DNA of 18,286 nt, from positions 1-18,286 of the forward strand of contig JAKSPG010000009.1 of the NCBI GenBank assembly GCA_024405075.1, read 5' to 3'. The DNA is from Elusimicrobiaceae bacterium. Lineage in GTDB: Bacteria > Elusimicrobiota > Elusimicrobia > Elusimicrobiales > Elusimicrobiaceae. The position numbers and the translations under genes were made by a program. Below the pieces are notes generated by a model. That model had not been told where the DNA came from. It worked only from the letters and a program-made list of their open reading frames with translations, and made no database searches. Positions 6,923-13,637 of the stretch are shown here, one piece after another; within the stretch, counting starts at the first letter, position 1; each line of letters begins with the position of its first letter.

Positions 6923-7273
6923 ATGAGAATTAAATTCAGCGTTGCCAGACACGCCAGAAAGAAAAAAGTATTGAATAGAGCCAGCGGTTACTACGGGGAT
7001 AAATCCCGCCGTTTACGCATGGCTACGCAGCAGCTCGGCAAATCGGGCGTGCACGCGTATGTAGACCGCAAAGACAAAAAAACTACCTACCGCCAAACAT
7101 GGATTATGCGTATCAACGCGGCCGTGCGCGAGGAAGGGTTGTCTTACTCTAAATTCATCAGCGGGCTTGCCAAAGCCAACATCACGCTTAACCGCAAGAT
7201 GCTTAGCGAGATGGCGATTAAAGACCCGGTGTCCTTCAAGAAATTGGTGGACATCGTCAAAGCCGCTAAATAG
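6923..7273 (+). CDS. rplT: 50S ribosomal protein L20
   Basis: The 116-residue protein carries the L20 pattern: basic N-terminal extension ARHARKKKVLNRASGYYGDKSRRLR, then DRKDKKTTYRQTWIMRINAAVREEGLSYSKFISGL. It binds 23S rRNA early in 50S assembly and is the usual autorepressor of this operon. The start ATG follows AGAGG. It is the last gene of the operon, followed by a strong terminator. Confidence 0.97.
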   Translation: MRIKFSVARHARKKKVLNRASGYYGDKSRRLRMATQQLGKSGVHAYVDRKDKKTTYRQTWIMRINAAVREEGLSYSKFISGLAKANITLNRKMLSEMAIKDPVSFKKLVDIVKAAK

Positions 7274-7287
7274 TTTAGCAAGTGAAA

Positions 7288-7326
7288 AGGCAAAAAGGGC
7301 CCCGCGAGAGCGAGGCCTTTTTTTTG
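7288..7326 (+). terminator. Intrinsic terminator of the infC-rpmI-rplT operon
   Basis: A GC-rich hairpin with loop GAGA (stem about 7292-7305 and 7310-7322) is followed by a run of Ts, 15-20 bases after the rplT stop. Confidence 0.88.
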
Positions 7327-7365
7327 TGGCTTTTAATAGCGTGATGGTACGTTTCGTAAACGCGC

Positions 7366-7398
7366 ACAGCGGCACAAACATTTTGTTTGTGCCGCTGT
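7366..7398. repeat. Perfect 14-bp hairpin of unknown role
   Basis: ACAGCGGCACAAAC (7366-7379) pairs perfectly with GTTTGTGCCGCTGT (7385-7398) around a 5-base loop. No U-run follows on either strand, so it is not an obvious terminator. It lies between the rplT terminator and the 3' end of a convergent pilin gene. Confidence 0.75.
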
Positions 7399-7431
7399 TG
7401 CTTGCTACCAATAAACAATTTTCCACATTTG

Positions 7432-7507
7432 GCTGTCTTGCGTGTCCCTGTCCCTTGACGTGCCATTCAGGCACGCCTATGCGGGACACTTGCCCACGCA
7501 AGACGGC
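7432..7507. repeat. Nested three-tier palindrome
   Basis: The outer stem pairs 7432-7444 (GCTGTCTTGCGTG) with 7495-7507 (CACGCAAGACGGC), 13 positions with one G-T. Inside it TGTCCC (7449-7454) pairs with GGGACA (7483-7488). The core hairpin is CGTGCC (7459-7464) with GGCACG (7470-7475) and loop ATTCA. The whole forms one long rod of 76 bases in a gene-free gap. It shares no conserved junction with the pilin leaders. Confidence 0.75.
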
Positions 7508-7568
7508 TCAAATCTGAAAAATCATATATTCTTACGCAAAAATAGTCTTGGGGGATGCAGGTGTTCTC

Positions 7569-8093
7569 TTATTTATATTTATTTAAAACCTGGCAAATTT
7601 TTTGGCCGCGGGCTGTTTTCCCCTCGCAACGGAATGTCCCCGCCCATGACGGTTGATTCGTAAATTGTTGGTAATACCAAGTGATATGCAACTCTCTTTT
7701 ATCCAAACAGGTTAAATAGTTACTTTGAGTAACGGTAGTGCCCAGTTGTGGGCAATAATCTAGGCGGACTATTTTCAACGCTCCGTCGTTCGTATTGTCT
7801 ATCCAGCTGTAGTTTTGGCAGCCGAATATCATATTGCCGTGGCTGTTTGCTTGCGGACATACGGAAGAAAAATCCACAGACAGTTCTGCCAAATCGGCTG
7901 CGTATCGTCCGTTAGCCAGGTAGTAAATTTCTTGTGCATCGCTGATGTTTTTTAAGATGGATAAATAAGGAGATAAACGTGCTTTATCCACTGCTTTTTG
8001 GTATTGCGGCAACGCCACCGCCGCCAAAATACCAATGATAAGTACAACGACTAACAACTCTATAAGGGTAAACCCTCGTTCCTGATTTTTCAT
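7569..8093 (-). CDS. Type IV pilin-like (prepilin) protein, copy 4
   Basis: The 174-residue prepilin has a short leader MKNQERG and helix FTLIELLVVVLIIGILAAVALPQYQKAVDKAR. The Gly at -1 is canonical for PilD cleavage and N-methylation. The ANGRYAADLAELSVDFS block follows the family layout with Ala replacing Asp in the usual DEL. Six to seven Cys residues in the C-terminal half (for example CPQ, GCQNYSW, TCLDK, RCEG, ICQV) suggest several disulfides. The ATG at 8093 is set by AAGGAG 7 bases upstream. The leader of roughly 246 nt carries the structured element described at 8134-8308. No terminator is obvious in the 60 bases after the stop. Confidence 0.92.
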   Translation of the reverse strand: MKNQERGFTLIELLVVVLIIGILAAVALPQYQKAVDKARLSPYLSILKNISDAQEIYYLANGRYAADLAELSVDFSSVCPQANSHGNMIFGCQNYSWIDNTNDGALKIVRLDYCPQLGTTVTQSNYLTCLDKRELHITWYYQQFTNQPSWAGTFRCEGKTARGQKICQVLNKYK

Positions 8094-8133
8094 AATTTGC
8101 TCCTTGTGCTGTTATCGGAAACGACACAAAGAA

Positions 8134-8308
8134 ACGGCCATATACCGAGCTCAGGAACGTGACCCAAATATACAGCCGTGGCTTCCCGCGCTAACGGGAA
8201 ACACTCGGCACAAGCGGGTCTCGAGTTCCGCTTGCGCCTAATCGGCTGTTTTTGGCGTTCCTGCGGCCTTTTCAAAGCCACCCGTTTCTTAAACGGTTCC
8301 AAAAACAG
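8134..8308 (-). ncRNA. Structured pilin leader RNA, copy A (novel candidate)
   Basis: Plus-strand helices are: P0 8152-8159/8256-8263 (CAGGAACG/CGTTCCTG), P1 8172-8178/8243-8249 (ACAGCCG/CGGCTGT), P3 8183-8188/8195-8200, and P2 8207-8217/8228-8238. P2 and P3 branch from P1 as a three-way junction. A conserved junction strand, GAAACACTCGGC (8198-8209), lies between P3 and P2, and GCCTAA (8236-8241) closes the other side of P2. Segment A (8299-8308) can pair with the P1 strand at 8246-8255 over 10 bp. Segment D (8134-8144) can pair with the other P1 strand (8169-8179) over 11 positions with two G-U pairs. Either pairing opens P1. All helices have counterparts in the leader at 15.2-15.4 kb. It matches no riboswitch family I recall. 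Confidence 0.7.
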
Positions 8309-8345
8309 AATAAATTGTATGTTAAGCTTGCGGCTTAACTTCCTT

Positions 8346-8376
8346 ATTATAACAAATTCTCAAAACGTGCGGGCAA
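8346..8376 (-). promoter_or_regulatory. Promoter of pilin copy 4
   Basis: On the minus strand the -10 is a perfect TATAAT (8351-8346). The best -35 is TTGCCC (8376-8371) at a long 19-base spacing, so it is weak. The start would be near 8339, just ahead of the GTTAAGC/GCTTAAC hairpin (8321-8339) that opens the leader. Confidence 0.6.
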
Positions 8377-8417
8377 AAAAACGGACCGGGTTGCGCCCGT
8401 CGGTAAAAAAATAAAAT

Positions 8418-8447
8418 TTGCAGCCGCGATTGGTTTTTTGGTACAAT
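8418..8447 (+). promoter_or_regulatory. Promoter of the 57-residue Cys-rich gene
   Basis: TTGCAG (8418-8423) and TACAAT (8442-8447) are separated by 18 bases. It diverges from the pilin promoter at 8346-8376. Confidence 0.6.
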
Positions 8448-8476
8448 AAATACGGAGCTAAAAAAGGAGTCTTTGT

Positions 8477-8650
8477 ATGTGCTGCAAGCGTTTTGAGCAA
8501 GTTTGCCAGTGCACGCTCGGGTCGCAATTGCGTAGACCTAGCGGGACGGGGACATTATTTCCTTTTTATCAATTTGAGCCGTACCCTTTGGTAGTAATGT
8601 GTGCGGCAGGGACCTATCTAAAAATAGGGCCAAAAGACAAAGCAAACTAG
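8477..8650 (+). CDS. Small Cys-rich protein, 57 residues, unknown function
   Basis: The ORF starts at ATG 8477 after AAAAAGGAG with 7-base spacing and ends at TAG 8648. The protein begins MCCKRFEQVCQC, so Cys are at 2, 3, 10 and 12, with a fifth near 42. The middle is LFPFYQFEPYPLVV and the end is YLKIGPKDKAN. There is no signal peptide or membrane helix. The CC...C.C cluster could bind metal or form disulfides, but no family is recognised. It has its own promoter, a good ribosome site and a terminator whose hairpin begins inside the last codons, so it is a complete single-gene transcription unit. That context is the main reason to believe the ORF. Confidence 0.62.
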   Translation: MCCKRFEQVCQCTLGSQLRRPSGTGTLFPFYQFEPYPLVVMCAAGTYLKIGPKDKAN

Positions 8651-8673
8651 GTCTTTTGGCCCTATTTTTTTGC
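8619..8673 (+). terminator. Intrinsic terminator overlapping the end of the small Cys-rich gene
   Basis: A perfect stem of about 19 bp, AAAAATAGGGCCAAAAGAC with its complement GTCTTTTGGCCCTATTTTT, encloses the TAG stop and ends in a T run. The A-rich 5' arm means it could also work on the minus strand. Confidence 0.9.
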
Positions 8674-8708
8674 GTCTTTTTTTGAGAAAATAATAATTGG
8701 AGCCAGTT

Positions 8709-9800
8709 ATGAAAACTGTTATAAAGAAACTTCTATCGGTTTTTTTAAGCACCTGTCTGTTAAGCAGCAGTGTAACTCCCGCTTTTGCCCAATTACGCCA
8801 AATCCCCCGGGGATTACAAACCGGTATTCGTTTATCTAAAGAAACTTCCCGCCTGTTATATAATTCTGCGGCATTTGGGGCGGGCTCGGCTCCTCGGTTT
8901 TTTTCTTCTTTCACTTCTTCCGTAGCGCGCGAAGCGGCCCTGAGCCAGTTGCGTGTGCAAATTGCTACTCCGCGTGTGCAAAGTTTACTTGGCTCATCTG
9001 ATATAAGCCGCCTTCCGGCGGCTGTTTTATCACTACCGCAATCTTCCCCGCAACGTGCCGAACTTTTACGTAACGAATTTGTTTCCTCTGCCTTGTTAGG
9101 AAACGTCACCCCCGACCAACGTGCTCAAGCCCTGGCGTTCTACCGGGCGGACCTGGCGGAAAAATCGCCCTTGCTGGCGCAAGTTCCTTTTAAACCGCTG
9201 GAAGAAATTTTACAGCAAACCTCACCCGCTACGTTACAAACCTGGCAAGAGGCTCTTTCCTCAGCGGCGGCGTTGGCCGCACTGGGTAATGCCGAAGATG
9301 CCCCCTTGCTTACGGCATTTTGGGAGCAAGCTTCCCAGGGTGGTTTGGGACCCGTTGCCACGGCGATTACGGGCCGCGGCCTGTTACGTTTTAAGGCGTA
9401 TGATAATTTTAATCTATGGTCAAAAGCGTCCCCGCGCCAAGGCGAATTATGGCAGGGCTTTAGTACCTATGCGGTTGAAAATAAATTGCCGATATCTTTT
9501 GCGTTGCAATCAGGTCCGCAGTTTAGGCAGCCGCAAGGCCTGGCCCAGTGGTTACAAGAAGGGTGTGCTGTCAACGCGTTAAACGCGTACCCCGGCTTGG
9601 GGGCTACCCGCCAATGGTTAAGTTTAGGCCAGGAAATCACCTCGTTTAGCGGGGAAAGCAGTTCGGTTGAAATGCCGGAAGGATTCCCGGCGGTTTCTAT
9701 TCCTGTTGCGCCCACATTAGAATTAACAGCCCCGCAAAACGGGTTTTCTTTTCCATCGTCATTGCCCGATGCGCCGTCTGCTCCGGTTGTTTTTTCGTAA
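8709..9800 (+). CDS. Secreted helical protein, unknown; probably the N-terminal part of a split gene
   Basis: The 363-residue protein starts MKTVIKKLLSVFLSTCLL and has a Sec signal peptide with likely cleavage at TPAFA-Q (residue 27). The start ATG is set by TTGGAG at 8697-8702; an upstream TTG is less likely. The mature part is rich in Ala, Leu and Gln and predicted helical, with a HEAT-like stretch (AALAALGNAEDAPLLTAFWEQ) around 190-215. It ends in a Pro/Ser-rich linker (SLPDAPSAPVVFS). Its TAA at 9798-9800 is followed, in the same frame, by PPDNSG and then the start of the next ORF, which has no ribosome site. It may therefore be the periplasmic front of one larger protein interrupted by a stop. 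I recognise no family. Confidence 0.7.
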   Translation: MKTVIKKLLSVFLSTCLLSSSVTPAFAQLRQIPRGLQTGIRLSKETSRLLYNSAAFGAGSAPRFFSSFTSSVAREAALSQLRVQIATPRVQSLLGSSDISRLPAAVLSLPQSSPQRAELLRNEFVSSALLGNVTPDQRAQALAFYRADLAEKSPLLAQVPFKPLEEILQQTSPATLQTWQEALSSAAALAALGNAEDAPLLTAFWEQASQGGLGPVATAITGRGLLRFKAYDNFNLWSKASPRQGELWQGFSTYAVENKLPISFALQSGPQFRQPQGLAQWLQEGCAVNALNAYPGLGATRQWLSLGQEITSFSGESSSVEMPEGFPAVSIPVAPTLELTAPQNGFSFPSSLPDAPSAPVVFS

Positions 9801-9818
9801 CCGCCGGATAACTCGGGC

Positions 9819-12380
9819 ATGTTGTACAGCGGGTTACCGCTATTTGCGTTGGTCAAGAAAACCGCCAACTGGTTCCGCGGTTGGAAGCCGTTCCAACGCA
9901 GGGCGGCCAGAAAATCGGCGATTGAAAAAGAACGGGACTTACATGTAAATACGTCCGAGCCCATCTACACTTTTGCCGAACCCGCCCAAACGATTGCGGC
10001 CGATGATTTCGCCGGCTCCGTAACGGAAGATGAGGCCGTGCTATCGGGCGTACGCGGTTTTAAATTGACCCTGGAGGGGCCCGACGGTACAGAAGAAATC
10101 TTGCGTAATGTGGATGTCTTTTTGGATGCCACTTTTGAAACAGAGGGGTACAACCGGGTGGCTCTTTCGGACGGATATGTATTTCAGTTGCGCAATCTAA
10201 ACCACGAGCCGGCAGAGCTCAAACGTTTCTTCTTTGAGTTGGAAGATAACCAGGGCCCGCTATACGCGCTGCTGAGCGTAAATCCTAAAAAAATGACCCG
10301 CGCGCTGCACATTAAGTTGGAACGTAAGCCAAACAGCCGTTTTTCTATCGTATCTTTGCCGGTGCGGTTGAAAGGGCGTGGCAGCAGTATTGTAGCGTAT
10401 GCGGATGTGGACACCTCGCTCTTGCCGCGCGGTCATTCCCGCGACGAAGGGGAGATCCTGATTAAAAAAGACGGCTCGGTTTTGTTTGTATCTCCTAAAA
10501 TTTCCAACCCGGTAGAGTTGAAAGATTTCTACGTTCGCTTACCTAAAAAGGAAAGCAAATACTGGGCTCCCTTGATGCAAAGCAACCCCCATGTACCGTT
10601 TGTCCTGAAAGTCCGGCCGACCTTAAATAAAACTTCATTACTCACCATGGCCGTGCCTTCTTTGCAAATCGGTTTAGGTAAAACCACCGCGCCGGAATTG
10701 TACTCCCGTACCACGCTGGGGGAATCTGCCTCCAGTATGGTCATGCTTGGTATTAACAACGTCTTGCCGATTGCTATGGGTATTGTCCGTCCCATGTTAA
10801 AACGCTACGGGGAAGCTTCCGTATTGCGCTTTAGCAGCGGTCTGTTTGTGGCCGGCGGCAGTGTGGCGTTGGCATCGGGCTTGTATGGGCTACTGGGTAC
10901 CGGGATGATGAGCTCCCTACAGTTGACAGGGTTTATTACTTCCAGCGTACTCATTGCGCTGGGTACCAACGTAACCCGCATCGTACAAAACATTTTAATC
11001 AGTGCTAACCGTGGCGAAGTGGTTTCAAAAAAGGCGGCGGATGACCCGTTTGCTCTGCAAGATAAAACGCGTTCCATAAGCGACTACAACCGGGGGTACC
11101 TGTGGAAACGCCTTAAAGAGGTCGTTACGCAACGGCCGACCAAAGCCGCGCGGGACGTGGTGTTGTTCCAAACGGCCAGTATGTTTAAGAACGTGGGTAC
11201 CATGACGTTCCTGGCGTTCCCGTGGTTGGCCAACATGGCTGTAAAAGGGATTTTTGGGGTGGACCCGGGGTTGGACTTTTCCGCCAGTTACATACCGTAC
11301 ACGGCGTACAGCTTATGGGTGTTGCATAAGTTGCGTCGCATGGCTTATAAGGATGCCGTTCCTACCCAATTTAGTGCCGTATACGGCCAATTTAAAGAAA
11401 AAATATCCGATGTGGTAACACGATTACAGGGGTTGCCGCCGGAGGTGTTGGCGGACCCGGCCAGCCCGGCCATGCAACAAGCGGCCAAAGACCTTAAAAA
11501 TTCTATCAAGGCGTTGCAAGATGTGGAAAACCGCCAAAAGAAAAAACTGGCACAAGATTTAACCGCTACGTACGAGAAAGAATGTTTAGATGCCTTGAAA
11601 CTGGCCTTGGATCGGCAAGGTCTTGCCCCTGTGCAAACCCAGCGAGCCGTTGCCTCACTGGGGCAAGCTTTTGAGTCGTTAAATCCGCGGGAAGCCAATT
11701 TGTGGCAAGTCTTGCGTATTCCGGTTATCCGCAACAGTGTATTAGGTATCACGCTGGCTACGATGCACGAGTTGAGCGTTTCCAACGGGTTTGCGTTTGC
11801 CATGCATGGGTTGTTAGGCAACGGTACGGCGGCCAATGCCTTTACCGCTCTAGCATTGTATGGGGCTACGTGTGCGGGCCGTATTTTGGGGAACGGTTTA
11901 AGCCGCCGGGTCAGTGAGGGGAGTATGTATTTGATATCGTCTGCGTTCTCGCTGGCGGGCACCATGACCATGATTGCGGCCGGCAACCATGTTGCTCCGC
12001 TGGTGGCCGGCGCGGTAATAGCTAGTTTTGGGGTGGGGAATTTCTTCTCGCAGATTTACGATTATGCTACCGCGCAACGCAAAGAATACAAACGGGAAAT
12101 TTCCCTACTTATTAACTACACCATGCCGGTCGCGGCGGTATTATCTATGCCGATGCGCAGATTGGTCGGCCTGACGGGCTTTGGCGGTATGGACCTGGTG
12201 GTATCGGCCGCTGCCTTGATAGGTAGTTTGGCCCTTACGCCGGGCATGTTTGCCAACTCCAGCTTGCGCTTATATTTCAAACAGGGTTGGAAAAGACAAC
12301 AGGGTACCTTATACCGCCTTTTCCACTTGCGCCAGCGGACGCCTCCTCCGGCGGGCGGCCTAGGCAGTGCGGCCCAGTAA
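9819..12380 (+). CDS. Large multi-spanning membrane protein, MFS-like, with tandem N-terminal repeats
   Basis: The 853-residue protein begins MLYSGLPLFALVKK. Residues about 78-170 and 175-268 are a tandem pair of beta-rich domains: compare SDGYVFQLRNLNHEPAELKRFFFEL with KDGSVLFVSPKISNPVELKDFYVRL. From about 300 onward there are roughly 11 hydrophobic segments (near 305-325, 338-362, 368-392, 455-478, 485-505, 636-660, 672-690, 704-722, 727-748, 764-780, 790-812), with a charged helical insert at about 505-630. The two-halves layout resembles a major facilitator fold, but I see no diagnostic MFS motif and the substrate is unknown. No Shine-Dalgarno precedes the ATG, and the ORF is in frame with the upstream signal-peptide ORF, so the true product may begin at 8709. 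Confidence 0.7.
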   Translation: MLYSGLPLFALVKKTANWFRGWKPFQRRAARKSAIEKERDLHVNTSEPIYTFAEPAQTIAADDFAGSVTEDEAVLSGVRGFKLTLEGPDGTEEILRNVDVFLDATFETEGYNRVALSDGYVFQLRNLNHEPAELKRFFFELEDNQGPLYALLSVNPKKMTRALHIKLERKPNSRFSIVSLPVRLKGRGSSIVAYADVDTSLLPRGHSRDEGEILIKKDGSVLFVSPKISNPVELKDFYVRLPKKESKYWAPLMQSNPHVPFVLKVRPTLNKTSLLTMAVPSLQIGLGKTTAPELYSRTTLGESASSMVMLGINNVLPIAMGIVRPMLKRYGEASVLRFSSGLFVAGGSVALASGLYGLLGTGMMSSLQLTGFITSSVLIALGTNVTRIVQNILISANRGEVVSKKAADDPFALQDKTRSISDYNRGYLWKRLKEVVTQRPTKAARDVVLFQTASMFKNVGTMTFLAFPWLANMAVKGIFGVDPGLDFSASYIPYTAYSLWVLHKLRRMAYKDAVPTQFSAVYGQFKEKISDVVTRLQGLPPEVLADPASPAMQQAAKDLKNSIKALQDVENRQKKKLAQDLTATYEKECLDALKLALDRQGLAPVQTQRAVASLGQAFESLNPREANLWQVLRIPVIRNSVLGITLATMHELSVSNGFAFAMHGLLGNGTAANAFTALALYGATCAGRILGNGLSRRVSEGSMYLISSAFSLAGTMTMIAAGNHVAPLVAGAVIASFGVGNFFSQIYDYATAQRKEYKREISLLINYTMPVAAVLSMPMRRLVGLTGFGGMDLVVSAAALIGSLALTPGMFANSSLRLYFKQGWKRQQGTLYRLFHLRQRTPPPAGGLGSAAQ

Positions 12381-12396
12381 CTAAACTTTGCAAATA

Positions 12397-12427
12397 ACAA
12401 ACCCCCGGGTATCGCCCGGGGGTTTGT
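12397..12427. terminator. Bidirectional intrinsic terminator
   Basis: ACAAACCCCCGGG (12397-12409) pairs perfectly with CCCGGGGGTTTGT (12415-12427). It lies between the convergent ends of the membrane protein gene and the PHP gene and can serve both. Confidence 0.88.
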
Positions 12428-12449
12428 GTTAAAACAAAAAAGGGTCGTG

Positions 12450-13265
12450 TCAGATGTTAAAAAGCACGCGCAGTAGTTTATCGTAATGGGGTTGTGGCAA
12501 GCGCATGCCGGGGCGCAAAATACGCCCGGCGCGCGGACCATGATAATCGGACCCGGCCGTACACAGCAAATTATATTTGCGGGCCAGGGCCAGCAGATCC
12601 TGGCGCATGGCGTTGGAGTGGGCAGGATAAAAAACTTCAATGCCATCCAGCCCGGCTTCTACCCAGGCCGGAAAATTCCAAATTCCGCTGACCATACCCG
12701 GGTGGGCAATAACGGCCAACCCGCCTGCCTGTTTAATTTGCTGTATTGCTTCCAACGCTGTTACCCCGGCCGATGGTACATACGCCGGGCCGCCCGGCAA
12801 TAAATACTTGCGAAATCCGTCCTGGCGCGTGCGGACAATTCCTTTTTCTTTTAAGGCGTCCGCCACATGGGCGCGCGAAACCGTATTGGGGGCGCGGGAA
12901 AAAACTTCTTCCTCACTTAAATCCACCCCTGCTTTTTGCAGCAGGGATACAATTTGTTGGATACGTTTGCGACGGTTTTGGCGGTTGGTAGCTAAAAACG
13001 TTTGGAACGACTTGTTCTGCAGGTCCACGTTATAAGCGGTAAAATGTAGTTGGTCGTGTTCCCGGGTGCTGATTTCTACCCCGGGTGAGAAATAAATGTT
13101 ATGTTCTTGGCACGCGGCCTGGGCTTGGCTCACGCCGTCGGTTGTGTCGTGGTCGGTGAGGGAAAAGGCCCGTACGCCCGCTTTAACGGCGGCAAGCACT
13201 ACTTCCTGCGGGGTACAAGTCCCGTCGGAATAGATAGAATGGGTGTGCAAGTCCGCCTTGGACAT
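12450..13265 (-). CDS. PHP-domain phosphoesterase (YciV/TrpH-like)
   Basis: The 271-residue protein has the full set of PHP metal-binding motifs: DLHTHSIYSDGT (H7, H9, D14), LTDHDT (D38, H39), GVEIS (E64), RAH (131-133), VIAHPG (H188) and GSDYHG (D240, H242). Length and order match the YciV group, whose characterised members hydrolyse 3',5'-nucleoside bisphosphates or trim the 5' ends of RNA. The exact substrate here is inferred. The start ATG follows the stop of the nfu-like gene with a single base between (TAA-C-ATG), so the genes are probably translationally coupled. The stop is TGA, next to a bidirectional terminator. Confidence 0.92.
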   Translation of the reverse strand: MSKADLHTHSIYSDGTCTPQEVVLAAVKAGVRAFSLTDHDTTDGVSQAQAACQEHNIYFSPGVEISTREHDQLHFTAYNVDLQNKSFQTFLATNRQNRRKRIQQIVSLLQKAGVDLSEEEVFSRAPNTVSRAHVADALKEKGIVRTRQDGFRKYLLPGGPAYVPSAGVTALEAIQQIKQAGGLAVIAHPGMVSGIWNFPAWVEAGLDGIEVFYPAHSNAMRQDLLALARKYNLLCTAGSDYHGPRAGRILRPGMRLPQPHYDKLLRVLFNI

Positions 13266-13266
13266 G

Positions 13267-13491
13267 TTAAGCGCGTTCCACCGCTGTTACGCCGGGGACC
13301 AACTCTTTAATTTTGCGTTCCACCACCGCTTGCAACGTGAGTTGCGCATGCGGACAGCTGCCACAGCGGCCTTGTAACGTCACGGTTACAATCCCGGTTT
13401 TTTCATCCACGCTTACCAACTGGATGTCGCCTCCGTCGGCTTGCAGGATCGGGCGGATTTGGTTAATCACTTGTTCTACTTGTTCTTTCAT
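13267..13491 (-). CDS. NifU C-terminal domain (Nfu-like) iron-sulfur scaffold
   Basis: The 74-residue protein is a stand-alone Nfu domain: VINQIRPILQADGGDIQLVSVD, then GRCGSCPHAQLTL with the two Fe-S ligating cysteines at 43 and 46 (CxxC). Such proteins carry or deliver [4Fe-4S] clusters to target apoproteins in the cytoplasm. The ATG at 13491 is preferred to an in-frame GTG at 13500 because GGAG lies 8 bases before it and would touch the GTG. It is the first gene of a two-gene unit with the PHP phosphoesterase. Confidence 0.93.
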   Translation of the reverse strand: MKEQVEQVINQIRPILQADGGDIQLVSVDEKTGIVTVTLQGRCGSCPHAQLTLQAVVERKIKELVPGVTAVERA

Positions 13492-13518
13492 GGTTGACAC
13501 TCCGTCAATATTTTTTAC

Positions 13519-13524
13519 ATTATA
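13519..13524 (-). promoter_or_regulatory. -10 element of the nfu-PHP operon
   Basis: A perfect TATAAT reads on the minus strand at 13524-13519, about 30 bases before the start. The only -35 candidate is TTAGAC at a poor 19-base spacing. Confidence 0.55.
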
Positions 13525-13567
13525 CTTATTTTGAAAGGGACCCGTCTAACTCTTTCTTTATAAACCA

Positions 13568-13603
13568 TTGCTTGCGCGAAAAAATATTTGCTATACTTAT
13601 AGC
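13568..13603 (+). promoter_or_regulatory. Promoter of the SH3-domain gene with a palindrome over the -10
   Basis: TTGCTT (13568-13573), an 18-base spacer and an extended -10, TGC-TATACT (hexamer 13592-13597). The 14-bp palindrome GCTATACTTATAGC (13590-13603) covers the -10 and could be an operator. The latter is a guess. Confidence 0.6.
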
Positions 13604-13637
13604 AAGGTAGGAAATTTTCTAAGCGCAGGAGCTTCTT

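Noticed and set aside
9797..9837. Alternative genetic code reading TAA as sense
   Set aside because: Many other genes here (infC, rplT, nusB, pilins) end at TAA where their families end, so TAA is a normal stop.
11345..11986. Minus-strand ORF of 213 codons within the membrane protein gene
   Set aside because: It is antisense to a long open frame with clear membrane segments. Its Cys/Pro/Ser-rich composition is typical of a shadow.
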